Part shown: in pieces, positions 24,700 to 31,579 of the stretch
How the letters are laid out: each line of letters starts with the position of its first letter
Numbering within the stretch: the stretch's first letter is position 1
NCBI RefSeq assembly: GCF_002382885.1
Contig: NZ_NWVL01000074.1
Span: forward strand, 1 to 38,049
DNA from: Streptomyces sp. WZ.A104
Lineage (GTDB): Bacteria > Actinomycetota > Actinomycetes > Streptomycetales > Streptomycetaceae
Direction: 5' to 3'
Length of the DNA: 38,049 bases
Notes under the pieces: model-generated
Told to the model about the DNA's origin: nothing
Databases searched by the model: none
The model's input: the letters and a program-made list of their open reading frames with translations, nothing else
Translations under genes and position numbers: made by a program

Positions 24700-26108
24700 A
24701 GCGCGGAGGCGACGGCGGCGACGCGGACGACGACCGGCCAGGCGTCGAGCAGGACGTCGCGCATCGCGCCTTCGCGGATGGGCTCGCCCCAGCGCCCGTC
24801 CAGCCGCCCCCACACCCACACGAGCGCCCCGGCCGCCACCACGCCCGGCAGACCGAGCGCCGCCCACTTCGCCTCCGTACGGGAGAGGGTGCGCGAGCTG
24901 TACGCGATGAGCCAGCCGCCCGCCAGCGGCAGCCAGGAGCCGGTGACCACTCCGGCGAGGAGCAGGAGGGCGGCCAGGAGCAGCAGGGGGTGGGCGAAGC
25001 CGCGACGGGGGGCCGGGGCGGCGGCCGCGGGCTCGACCACGGCGGGGGCGGGGGCCTTGCGGCGGCGGAGCTTGAGGAGGCGCGGGGCGCGGCGGCGCCG
25101 GTCGGTCCCAACGGCCTCTTCGCCGCCGCCGTCTTCGCCATCGCCGTCCTCGGCGGTGTCGTCCTCGGCGGCGCTGTCCGCGATGCCGGGCTCGTCGTCC
25201 TCCTCGTCCTCCCCCGAGGAGTCGGGCTTCGGCGGCCTCCCGAGCAGCTCCGGGGCCTCGATGCCGCCGAAGAACCCGGGGATGGCGGTCCCCTGGTCGA
25301 AGGGCCCCGGCTCCAGGCGCCACCAGTCGGGCTCTCCGGAGGCCTGCTGGCCGTCGCCGAGCATGTGCGGGGCGGAGGGGTCGGGCCAGTCGCGGGCCGT
25401 CGCGTCGTCGGTGTCCGTACGGGGGCGGGCGGAGTCCGGGCCGGGCCGCTCCGCGCCTCGCTTGCCGAACAGCAGTCCCGCCGCGCCCCGGCGGGACGCG
25501 TCGGCGTCGCTCGTACGGGCCCCGGGGATGTGACCGGCGCCCGTCGGTGCTCCGGACGCGCGACCGGTGTTCGTACGGGGCCGGGGCCGGGCCCCTGAAC
25601 CGGCATCCGCACCACCGTCCGCCGCGCTCCCGCCACCCCGCCGCGACGCGCCCCGCCCGGAACCGGCTTTCGGGGCGGGATCAGGGGCTGAACCGGGGGC
25701 TGAGGCAGGGGCTGAGACGGGTGTCGCGTCCGGGGCGGGGCCCGGGTCCTTCGCGCCCTTGCGGAGCAGACCGCTCCGGGGCCGGGGGACCGCGCCGCGC
25801 CCCTTCTCCCGCCGAGCAGCGCCCGCACCGCCGCCCGGCCGCGCCGACGGCGGCGGGACCGAACCGTCGCCCGACTCCGCCGCGGCGGCGACCAGCGCGT
25901 CCGGGCTGCCGAGCCTGCTGATGATGCGCCGGACGGCCGCCGGGGAGTCCGCGCCCCCCGCGCCGCGCTGCCGGTCGATCTCTCCCCGGAGCGTCGAAAC
26001 GAGTCGCATCCGGGCGCCCGACGACAGCTGTTGTCGCTGGGCCAGGTCCCCGACCCGGCTCAGGTAGTCGTAGACGAGCTGGTCGCTCTCGATCCCCACG
26101 CGGTGCAT
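24663..26108 (-). CDS. Large disordered membrane protein with HAAS-like N-domain
   Basis: A 481-residue protein starting MHRVGIESDQLVYDYLSRVG. Residues 8-75 form a helical domain (DYLSRVGDLAQ... LRGEIDRQR... RLGSPDALVAAA) resembling the HAAS/DUF1700-type cytoplasmic domain found beside PadR or on sensor proteins. Residues 85-350 are low-complexity Pro/Ala/Gly/Arg and then strongly acidic (EDEEDDEPG...), so mostly disordered. The C-terminal 130 residues hold about four hydrophobic segments, including LLLLAALLLLAGVVTGS, GLPGVVAAGALVWVW and VVVRVAAVASALYLVW. It is divergent from the helicase-associated gene across a 54-bp region with a perfect dyad. Function unknown. Confidence 0.75.
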   Translation of the reverse strand: MHRVGIESDQLVYDYLSRVGDLAQRQQLSSGARMRLVSTLRGEIDRQRGAGGADSPAAVRRIISRLGSPDALVAAAAESGDGSVPPPSARPGGGAGAARREKGRGAVPRPRSGLLRKGAKDPGPAPDATPVSAPASAPGSAPDPAPKAGSGRGASRRGGGSAADGGADAGSGARPRPRTNTGRASGAPTGAGHIPGARTSDADASRRGAAGLLFGKRGAERPGPDSARPRTDTDDATARDWPDPSAPHMLGDGQQASGEPDWWRLEPGPFDQGTAIPGFFGGIEAPELLGRPPKPDSSGEDEEDDEPGIADSAAEDDTAEDGDGEDGGGEEAVGTDRRRRAPRLLKLRRRKAPAPAVVEPAAAAPAPRRGFAHPLLLLAALLLLAGVVTGSWLPLAGGWLIAYSSRTLSRTEAKWAALGLPGVVAAGALVWVWGRLDGRWGEPIREGAMRDVLLDAWPVVVRVAAVASALYLVWRARGRTG

Positions 26109-26130
26109 CCCCTCTACCGGCCCTGCCCCG

Positions 26131-26155
26131 ACGGTAGCGTTCCAGCGGCTACCGT
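26131..26155. promoter_or_regulatory. Perfect dyad between divergent genes
   Basis: Arms ACGGTAGC (26131-26138) and GCTACCGT (26148-26155) are perfectly complementary around a 9-base spacer. The whole region between the divergent starts is only 54 bp. Each arm contains a TAGC or TACC core that could be part of a -10, so the symmetry may reflect back-to-back promoters or one shared operator. The right arm ends eight bases before the ATG at 26163. Confidence 0.55.
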
Positions 26156-26162
26156 GGGACGG

Positions 26163-28646
26163 ATGGGGACGACCACACCACCGCGCACGCTCGCCGAAGC
26201 CCTGCGCGCCCGGGGCGACGAATCGCTGGCGGGGCTGCTGCGTGCCCGCCCCGACCTACTCAATCCGGTGCCGAACGACATCACCCAGCTCGCCACGAGG
26301 GCCGGCACCCGGGCCTCGGTGGTGCGCGCACTGGAACACCTGGACCGGTTCGCGCTCCAGACCGCCGAGGCGCTGGCGGTGGCCCCGGACCCGGCTCCGT
26401 ACGCCACGCTGCTCTCGCTCCTCACCGGCGACGGTCTCGACGACGGCGAGCAGCACGACGACGCGGGAGCGGCGATCACCGCCGCGCTGCCGGGCGCGCT
26501 GGCGACCCTGCGCGAACAGGCCCTGGTCTGGGGCGAGGACGACCGGCTGCGGCTGGTGCGTACGGCCCGGGAGCTGCTGGCCCCGTCCCCGCAGCACCCC
26601 TCCCCCACCGGCCTGGGCCCGACGGTCTCCGAGGCGACGGCCGGGATGTCACCGGGCCGCCTCCAGGAGATCCTGGCGGCGACCGGCCTCCCGGCCACGC
26701 ACGACCCGGTCTCGGCGGTGGCGGCGCTGTCCTCCCTGTTCACGGACCGGACGAGGATGGCGGAGCTGCTGGACACGGCCCCGGTGGAGGCGCTTTCGGT
26801 GCTGGACCGGCTGGTGTGGGGCCCGCCGTACGGGGAGGTCACCCCGAACCCGACCCCGCCGGTGAAGTGGCTGCGCGACCGGGGCCTGCTGCTGCCGGTG
26901 TCGACGCGCACGGTGGTCCTGCCGCGCGAGGCGGCGCTGCACCTGCGCGCCGGACGTGCCCACCGCGTACCGGAACCGACCCCCCCGACCGTCGCGGCGT
27001 CCGCCGAGCGCGATCCACAGGCTGTGGACAGGGCGGCGGCCGGTCAGGCGTTCACGGCGCTGTCCACGGTCGAGGAGTTGCTGAGCCTCTGGAACGGCGG
27101 CGGCCCGCCGATCCTGCGCGCGGGCGGCCTGAGCGTACGGGAGCTGAAGCGGGCGGCCACGGCACTGGACGTACCCGAGCAGATCGCCGCCTTCTGGGTC
27201 GAACTGGCCTATGCTGCGGGCCTGTTGGCCTCCGACGGGGAGACGGACGAGCGGTACGCGCCGACGCCCGCGTACGACGAGTGGCTCGACCTGTCCGCCC
27301 AGGACCGCTGGACGCACCTCGCCACCGCCTGGCTCCCGGCCACCCGGGTCCCCGGCCTGGTGGGCGGCCAGGACGCGAAGGGCCGGGCCCTGTCCGCACT
27401 CGGCCCGGACCTCGACCGCTCCGCGGCCCCCGACGTACGCCGCCGGGTCCTGGCGCTGTTCGCCGAACTCCCCCCGGGCACCGCGCCGGACCCGGAGACC
27501 CTGCTGCAACGGCTGCGCTGGGAACGCCCGTTGCGCGGCGGACCGACCGCCGCCTCCGGCACGACGCCCCCCGGGGAGGGGGGCGACCTCCGCTCCCGCC
27601 TGGCGCTCTGGACGCTCAACGAGGCGGAGCTGCTGGGCATCACGGGCCGGGGCGCGCTGTCCGCACAGGCCCGCGCACTGCTGGCGGAGGGCCCGGACGC
27701 TTCCGCCGCGCTCCTGGCCCCTCTCCTCCCCGAGCCCCTGGACCACGTCCTGCTCCAGGCGGACCTGACGGCGGTGGCGCCGGGCCCGCTGGAGCGCCCG
27801 TTGGCGCAGACGCTGTCGGTCCTGGCGGACGTCGAGTCGAAGGGCGGTGCGACGGTCTACCGCTTCACGCCCGGCTCGGTGCGCCGCGCGTTGGACGCCG
27901 GGCAGGCGGCCGCCGACCTGCACGCGTTCCTGGCCGCGCACAGCCGTACGCCGGTGCCGCAGCCGCTGAGCTACCTGATCGACGACGTGGCCCGCCGCCA
28001 CGGCCACCTGCGGATCGGGGCGGCGTCCGCGTACGTACGCTGCGACGACGAGGCGGTCCTCAACGAGATCCTGGCCGACCGCCGCTCCACGGGCCTGCGT
28101 CTCCGCCGCCTCGCCCCCACGGTCCTGGCCTCCCAGGCGGACCCCGGCTCCCTCCTCGAAGCACTGCGCGACATGGGCTACGCCCCCGCCGCCGAATCCG
28201 CCGAGGGCGATGTCCTGATCACCCGCGCGGGCGCCCGCCGCACTCCGCCCCGCACCCCTCCGGCCCCGGTTCCCGAAGGCCCCCCGCCCCCGGACGCCAC
28301 GCTGCTGGGGGCCGCGGTACGGGCGATCCGCGCGGGCGACACGGCCGCCACGGTCGCCCGCAAGGAACCCTCCGAGGGCCCTGCGGGATCTCCCGCCTCC
28401 GGCGCCCTCCCCCGCACCACCCCCGCCGAGACCCTGGCCACGGTCCAGGCCGCCGCGATGACGGGATCAGCGGTCTGGATCGGCTACGTCAACGCGGACG
28501 GCGCGGCCAGCCAGCGCGTCATCGCCCCGGTCCGCGTGGAGGGCGGCTTCGTCACGGCCTACGACCACACGGCCGACGAGGTCCGCACCTACCCGCTGCA
28601 CCGGATCACGGGGGTGGCGGAGCTGGCGGAGGACGGGCAGCCCTGA
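26163..28646 (+). CDS. Helicase-associated WYL-containing protein
   Basis: An 827-residue protein of the actinomycete family annotated as helicase-associated or XPB/Ssl2-like. In Mycobacterium tuberculosis the homologue (Rv0862c) sits next to the XPB gene. It begins LAEALRARGDESLAGLLRARPDLL, followed by winged-helix-like segments. The middle (LEEP... QADLTAVAPGPLERPLAQTLSVLADVESKGGATVYRF split over residues 545-585) and LLEALRDMGYAP resemble the XPB/Ssl2-like module. The C-terminus (VWIGYVNADGAASQRVIAPVRV, residues about 765-820) is a WYL ligand-binding domain. I see no Walker A or DEAD/DExH motif, so it cannot be a helicase itself and is likely an accessory factor for XPB, located 2.9 kb downstream. 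Confidence 0.82.
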   Translation: MGTTTPPRTLAEALRARGDESLAGLLRARPDLLNPVPNDITQLATRAGTRASVVRALEHLDRFALQTAEALAVAPDPAPYATLLSLLTGDGLDDGEQHDDAGAAITAALPGALATLREQALVWGEDDRLRLVRTARELLAPSPQHPSPTGLGPTVSEATAGMSPGRLQEILAATGLPATHDPVSAVAALSSLFTDRTRMAELLDTAPVEALSVLDRLVWGPPYGEVTPNPTPPVKWLRDRGLLLPVSTRTVVLPREAALHLRAGRAHRVPEPTPPTVAASAERDPQAVDRAAAGQAFTALSTVEELLSLWNGGGPPILRAGGLSVRELKRAATALDVPEQIAAFWVELAYAAGLLASDGETDERYAPTPAYDEWLDLSAQDRWTHLATAWLPATRVPGLVGGQDAKGRALSALGPDLDRSAAPDVRRRVLALFAELPPGTAPDPETLLQRLRWERPLRGGPTAASGTTPPGEGGDLRSRLALWTLNEAELLGITGRGALSAQARALLAEGPDASAALLAPLLPEPLDHVLLQADLTAVAPGPLERPLAQTLSVLADVESKGGATVYRFTPGSVRRALDAGQAAADLHAFLAAHSRTPVPQPLSYLIDDVARRHGHLRIGAASAYVRCDDEAVLNEILADRRSTGLRLRRLAPTVLASQADPGSLLEALRDMGYAPAAESAEGDVLITRAGARRTPPRTPPAPVPEGPPPPDATLLGAAVRAIRAGDTAATVARKEPSEGPAGSPASGALPRTTPAETLATVQAAAMTGSAVWIGYVNADGAASQRVIAPVRVEGGFVTAYDHTADEVRTYPLHRITGVAELAEDGQP

Positions 28647-28717
28647 GGGCTGTCCCGCAGCCCCTGGCGGGCGCGTGCCGACTCCGCGTGCTGACGATGT
28701 GTTCGGGCACGCGGAAA

Positions 28718-28758
28718 GGGCGCCCGAGGCCGTTGTGCGACCAACGACCCGGACGCCC
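28718..28758. terminator. Nested hairpin between convergent genes
   Basis: An outer stem GGGCGCCCG (28718-28726) pairs with CGGACGCCC (28750-28758) with one mismatch. An inner stem GTTG/CAAC (28732-28735 with 28742-28745) sits inside. It lies between the helicase-associated gene and the convergent peptidoglycan-binding-like gene. Confidence 0.5.
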
Positions 28759-28804
28759 TGCCGACCGGCCCCTGAAGGCCGGGCCGCTCGCGATGCTCAG
28801 CCGG

Positions 28805-29242
28805 TCAGACCGGGGGGTTGGAGTAGGCCTTGCGCCGGAACGCGGCCTTGGTCCCCGGTCCGGCGATGCCGTCGATGGCACCCTTGTAGCCTTCGAACTT
28901 CTTCAGGTTGGCCTGGAGCGACGCGATCGTCTTGGGTCCCACGATCCCGTCGATGGCGCCCTTGTAGGGACGGGGCTGGCCGGGCCACTTGGCCAGCCAG
29001 CGCTGGATCGCCTTCCAGCTGTTGGTCCCGAGCACCCCGTCGATCGCGCCCTTGTAGCCGTACATGGTGAGGATCCACCGCTGGATCCGCTTGGCACCCT
29101 GCTTGTCGAGGCCGAGGTTGACCACGGCCGCGTTCGCCGGCCCCGCGAGACCGACCACCGCCACGCCGGATGCCGCCACCGCCAGCAGCCCGCCTCGGAT
29201 CAGCCCGCGACGCGAGACGCCGTTCCGCCTGCTCTGCTCCAC
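28805..29242 (-). CDS. Tat-exported peptidoglycan-binding-like triple-repeat protein
   Basis: A 145-residue secreted protein. GGAGG lies seven bases before the GTG at 29242. Residues 8-38 are a twin-arginine signal (VSRRGLIRGG then a hydrophobic stretch ending in PANAA). The mature 105 residues are three repeats. The first is YGYKGAIDGVLGTNSWKAIQ, the second YKGAIDGIVGPKTIASLQ and the third YKGAIDGIAGPGTKAAF. YxGxIDGxxGxxTxxA is the helical PG_binding_1 pattern that binds cell-wall muropeptides in hydrolases. There is no catalytic domain; the protein consists of the binding repeats alone. It may bind the wall or act as an accessory to separate hydrolases. It is monocistronic. Confidence 0.85.
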   Translation of the reverse strand: MEQSRRNGVSRRGLIRGGLLAVAASGVAVVGLAGPANAAVVNLGLDKQGAKRIQRWILTMYGYKGAIDGVLGTNSWKAIQRWLAKWPGQPRPYKGAIDGIVGPKTIASLQANLKKFEGYKGAIDGIAGPGTKAAFRRKAYSNPPV

Positions 29243-29353
29243 GTTCTTCCCTCCGTTGGCCGGGGATCTTCTCCCGACTTGGCGCACAGGTTACCCGGAT
29301 CGGCGTCGGCCGATCCGGGTTCCGGCCCCGCACCCGTCTGCGATGCTGCGGGC

Positions 29354-30118
29354 ATGCCTTTCGCCGTCCGCGTCCCCGAGCCCGTGTCGCCCGACCCGCC
29401 CGCCGCGCCGATGCGGCCGCTGCTCACACAGTCCTGGCTGGACCTGGCGTTTCTTCACTGGGCGGTCGAACCGGCTGACGTGGCACCACTGTTGCCGTCG
29501 GGGACCGTGCCGGACACGTTCGACGGGACGACGACGTACGTGGGTCTGGTGGCGTTCCGGATGCACCGGGTCAGCGGGCTCGGGCTGCCGGGGATTCCGT
29601 ACCTGGGCACGTTCCCGGAGACCAACGTCCGGCTGTACTCCGTGGACGGGCGCGGGCGGCGCGCGGTGGTCTTCCGGTCCCTCGACGCCTCGCGGCTGAT
29701 CCCGGTCCTCGTGGCGCGGGCCGCCTTCCGGTTGCCGTACGTGTGGTCCCGGATGGACGTCGAACGCTCCGGCGACACCCTCACGTACACGAGCAGCCGA
29801 CGCTGGCCCGGCCCCCGCGGGGCACGGAGCAGGATCGTGGTGCGGACGGGGGAGCCGATCGGGGAACCCTCTCCCCTTGAGCACTTCCTGACCGCCCGTT
29901 GGGCCTTGCACAGTTCGTTCTTCGGGCGGACCGTCCATCTGCCCAACGTCCATCCCCGGTGGCCCCTGCACCGGGCGGAGCTCGTGGAGTGCGACGAGGA
30001 CCTGGTGGCGGCCGGCGGGCTGCCCGCCCCGGCCGGGAATCCGGTGAGCGTGCTGTACTCCCCCGGCGTTCCCGTGCGCTTCGGCCGCCAGGCGCGCCCC
30101 GGGCCTGAACGGTCCTGA
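29354..30118 (+). CDS. DUF2071 (YqjF-like) family protein
   Basis: A 254-residue protein of the DUF2071/YqjF family. Typical segments are LLTQSWLDLAFLHWAVEPADVAPLLPSG near the start, YVGLVAFRMHRVSGLGLPGIPYLGTFPETNVRLYSVDGRGRRAVVFRSLDASRL split over residues 60-120, and LEHFLTARWALHSSFFGRTVHLPNVHPRWPLHRAEL near the end. The family has a double-barrel fold reminiscent of acetoacetate decarboxylase and has no known activity. I find no signal peptide. The ATG at 29354 is chosen over an out-of-frame ATG eleven bases upstream. It ends inside a run of 26-bp tandem repeats. Confidence 0.85.
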   Translation: MPFAVRVPEPVSPDPPAAPMRPLLTQSWLDLAFLHWAVEPADVAPLLPSGTVPDTFDGTTTYVGLVAFRMHRVSGLGLPGIPYLGTFPETNVRLYSVDGRGRRAVVFRSLDASRLIPVLVARAAFRLPYVWSRMDVERSGDTLTYTSSRRWPGPRGARSRIVVRTGEPIGEPSPLEHFLTARWALHSSFFGRTVHLPNVHPRWPLHRAELVECDEDLVAAGGLPAPAGNPVSVLYSPGVPVRFGRQARPGPERS

Positions 30119-30203
30119 GGGGGGAACGGCCCTGAGGGTCCTGAGGGGGGGGCGGCACTGAAGGTTCTGAGGGAGGGGCGGCCCTGAAGGTCCGGGGGGC
30201 GCC
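30100..30203. repeat. About four copies of a 26-bp G-rich repeat
   Basis: Imperfect units of about 26 bases, at 30100-30126, 30127-30152, 30153-30178 and 30179-30203. Each runs CGGCCCTGAAGGTCCTGAGG followed by a run of Gs. The first copy forms the end of the DUF2071 coding sequence; the rest lie in the intergenic space before the SRPBCC gene. G-runs of 5-8 on the plus strand could form G-quadruplexes. Confidence 0.8.
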
Positions 30204-30224
30204 GGCACCGGGACCGCCTCATGA

Positions 30225-30247
30225 GCGCTGTCTTCTTCCTACAGCGC
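30225..30247 (-). terminator. Hairpin downstream of the SRPBCC gene
   Basis: GCGCTGT (30225-30231) pairs with ACAGCGC (30241-30247) across a pyrimidine-rich nine-base loop. It lies 31 bp after the SRPBCC stop on the minus strand. Between them, a ten-base unit TCAGCAGCCC is repeated about three times (30258-30288), reaching into the gene's 3' end. Confidence 0.55.
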
Positions 30248-30277
30248 CGCCTCGCTCTCAGCAGCCCTCAGCAGCCC

Positions 30278-30730
30278 TCAGCGGCTCTGCCACGAACGTT
30301 CCAGCAGCCGCTTCACCCGTCGGAGATCACCGCGCTCGCTACGCGTGATCACCGCGGCGATCACCGGACGCAGCAGGCGATCGCTCCCGTCCAGCGTCAC
30401 CCGCTTGACGATGTCCACCCGGCAGGACGCCTCACCCGTCGCGGTCACCGAGCGGCTGCCGTCGGCCGTCGCGCCCTCGACGACACGCCAGGTGAAGGAG
30501 CGGCCCTCGCGGACGTCCGAGACCTCGACCACGCTCTCCACGACCCTGCCCAGCACGCGCAGGGTCTCCGCCACCCGGGCGCCGTCCCGCACCGGGCCCG
30601 GCGGGGTCTGGGCCATCCTCTCCAGGCCGGAGCGCCAGTGCAGGTCGTTGGCGTAGACGTGGAGGAACTCCCACACGAACCCCGCGGGAGCCTGCACAAC
30701 GGCCGAGGAGCGCACAGCTATGGGCTTCAT
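30278..30730 (-). CDS. SRPBCC-fold (START/Bet v 1-like) protein
   Basis: A 150-residue protein with the SRPBCC pattern. An N-terminal strand and helix (IAVRSSAVVQAPAGFVWEFLHVYANDL) is followed by seven strands including ARVAETLRVLGRVVESVVEV and SFTWRVVEGATADGSRSVTATG. A long C-terminal helix closes the lipid-binding cavity (LRPVIAAVITRSERGDLRRVKRLLERSW). Such proteins bind hydrophobic small molecules or act as cyclases. It is divergent from a MarR gene across 81 bp, suggesting the MarR regulates it in response to a ligand the SRPBCC protein may bind or process. Confidence 0.82.
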   Translation of the reverse strand: MKPIAVRSSAVVQAPAGFVWEFLHVYANDLHWRSGLERMAQTPPGPVRDGARVAETLRVLGRVVESVVEVSDVREGRSFTWRVVEGATADGSRSVTATGEASCRVDIVKRVTLDGSDRLLRPVIAAVITRSERGDLRRVKRLLERSWQSR

Positions 30731-30811
30731 CAGAACGCCTTTCCGAGCACCTGAGCAATTTGATTAACCAGTTGACCATATACCGGTTAGCGGTTGCGAT
30801 ACCATCGCCGT
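30731..30811. promoter_or_regulatory. Divergent SRPBCC/MarR control region
   Basis: An AT-rich 81-bp gap. TTGACC (30772-30777) is a good -35 for the MarR gene, with a weak -10 around 30796-30802. TTAACC (about 30764-30769) and GGTTAG (30785-30790) form an inverted repeat flanking it, and CGGTT is directly repeated at 30784 and 30791. A MarR dimer bound here would cover both promoters. Confidence 0.45.
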
Positions 30812-31429
30812 ATGGCCGAAAGCTCCGAGACGCCCCCCGACTTCGCCGACATCGCCGTCGCCCACTGGCAGCGCGAACGGCCGGATCTCGACTTCACCGC
30901 CATGGGCACGCTGGCGCGCTTCGCCCGTCTCCACATCGCGGGCAGCCGCCGCGTGGAGGCGGTCTTCGCCGCCCACGGTCTGGATCGCGGGGAGTTCGAC
31001 GTCCTGGCCAGCCTCCGCCGCACGGGGGCCCCGCACGAGATGCCGCCCTCGCGGCTCGCGGAGATCCTCCTCATCACGCGCGCCGGGATGACCAAGCGCG
31101 TCGACCGCCTGGAGGCGCGCGGTCTCGTCGCCCGGCGGGCCGACCCGGAGGACCGCCGCAGCCTCCGGATCGGCCTCACGCCCGAGGGGTTCGCCCTCGT
31201 CGACGCCGCCGTCACCGAGCACGCCGCGAACGAGAACCGCCTGCTCGGGCTGCTCACCGAGGAAGAGGCACACACCTTTGACGCGGTCCTGCGCAAGCTG
31301 CTGGCCGCCTTCGACGCATCCGGGCCCGAATCCGATCCCGAGTCTTCGATCACCGGTCCGATCAGCGGTCCGATCACCGGCCCGAGCCGAAATCGGCGTG
31401 ATCGGCCCGATCAGCCCGGGCCCAGGTAG
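30812..31429 (+). CDS. MarR family transcriptional regulator with repeat tail
   Basis: A 205-residue MarR protein. The helix-turn-helix lies in LDRGEFDVLASLRRTGAPHEMPPSRLAEILLITRAGMTKRVDRLEARGLV (about residues 57-106), and the wing is RRADPEDRRSLRIGLTPEGFALVDAAV. It closely resembles the first MarR of the window in layout (AHGLDRGEFDVLA versus EHGMERWEFDVLA). Past the usual end at about residue 168 it carries a 35-residue Gly/Pro/Ser tail (ITGPISGPITGPS), encoded by 12-bp tandem repeats. The tail probably does not affect DNA binding. The start at 30812 is the first ATG with the normal family N-terminus. Its TAG stop overlaps the -10 of XPB. Confidence 0.88.
   Translation: MAESSETPPDFADIAVAHWQRERPDLDFTAMGTLARFARLHIAGSRRVEAVFAAHGLDRGEFDVLASLRRTGAPHEMPPSRLAEILLITRAGMTKRVDRLEARGLVARRADPEDRRSLRIGLTPEGFALVDAAVTEHAANENRLLGLLTEEEAHTFDAVLRKLLAAFDASGPESDPESSITGPISGPITGPSRNRRDRPDQPGPR
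31348..31405 (+). terminator. GATC-repeat tail forming a hairpin
   Basis: Three tandem 12-bp units GATCACCGGTCC, GATCAGCGGTCC and GATCACCGGCCC (31348-31383) encode the Gly-Pro tail. CCGATCAC (31370-31377) also pairs perfectly with GTGATCGG (31398-31405), so the end of the MarR gene can form an intrinsic-terminator-like hairpin before the XPB promoter. Confidence 0.5.
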
Positions 31430-31449
31430 AATCGTCTGTTCGCGTGAAC
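31427..31449 (+). promoter_or_regulatory. Predicted XPB promoter with a start-site dyad
   Basis: TAGAAT (31427-31432) is a near-consensus -10. GTTC-GCGT-GAAC (31438-31449) is a dyad at the expected transcription start. The leader of about 140 bases to the XPB start contains no gene. The dyad arms are opposite in order to the LexA box, so it should not be read as an SOS site. Confidence 0.5.
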
Positions 31450-31579
31450 GTCTGACGTAGTCGGCAGCGCGCATCCCGGCGCACCGGCCGAGGCGCCCTG
31501 AAGGCGTCGGGCACGGGGCAGAGCCCGAGCCATGGCGGGTGTGCTGTCCGTCACGGGACGATCCAACTTCCGGAGGTAT

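Noticed and set aside
22214..25828. A 1204-codon open frame on the minus strand.
   Set aside because: It is antisense to the ABC ATPase, the receptor and the coupled gene, and then runs out of frame through the HAAS-like gene. Its composition is typical of a shadow frame.
31438..31449. A LexA (SOS) box in front of the XPB helicase.
   Set aside because: The arms are GTTC...GAAC, the reverse of the actinobacterial CGAAC-N4-GTTCG arrangement.
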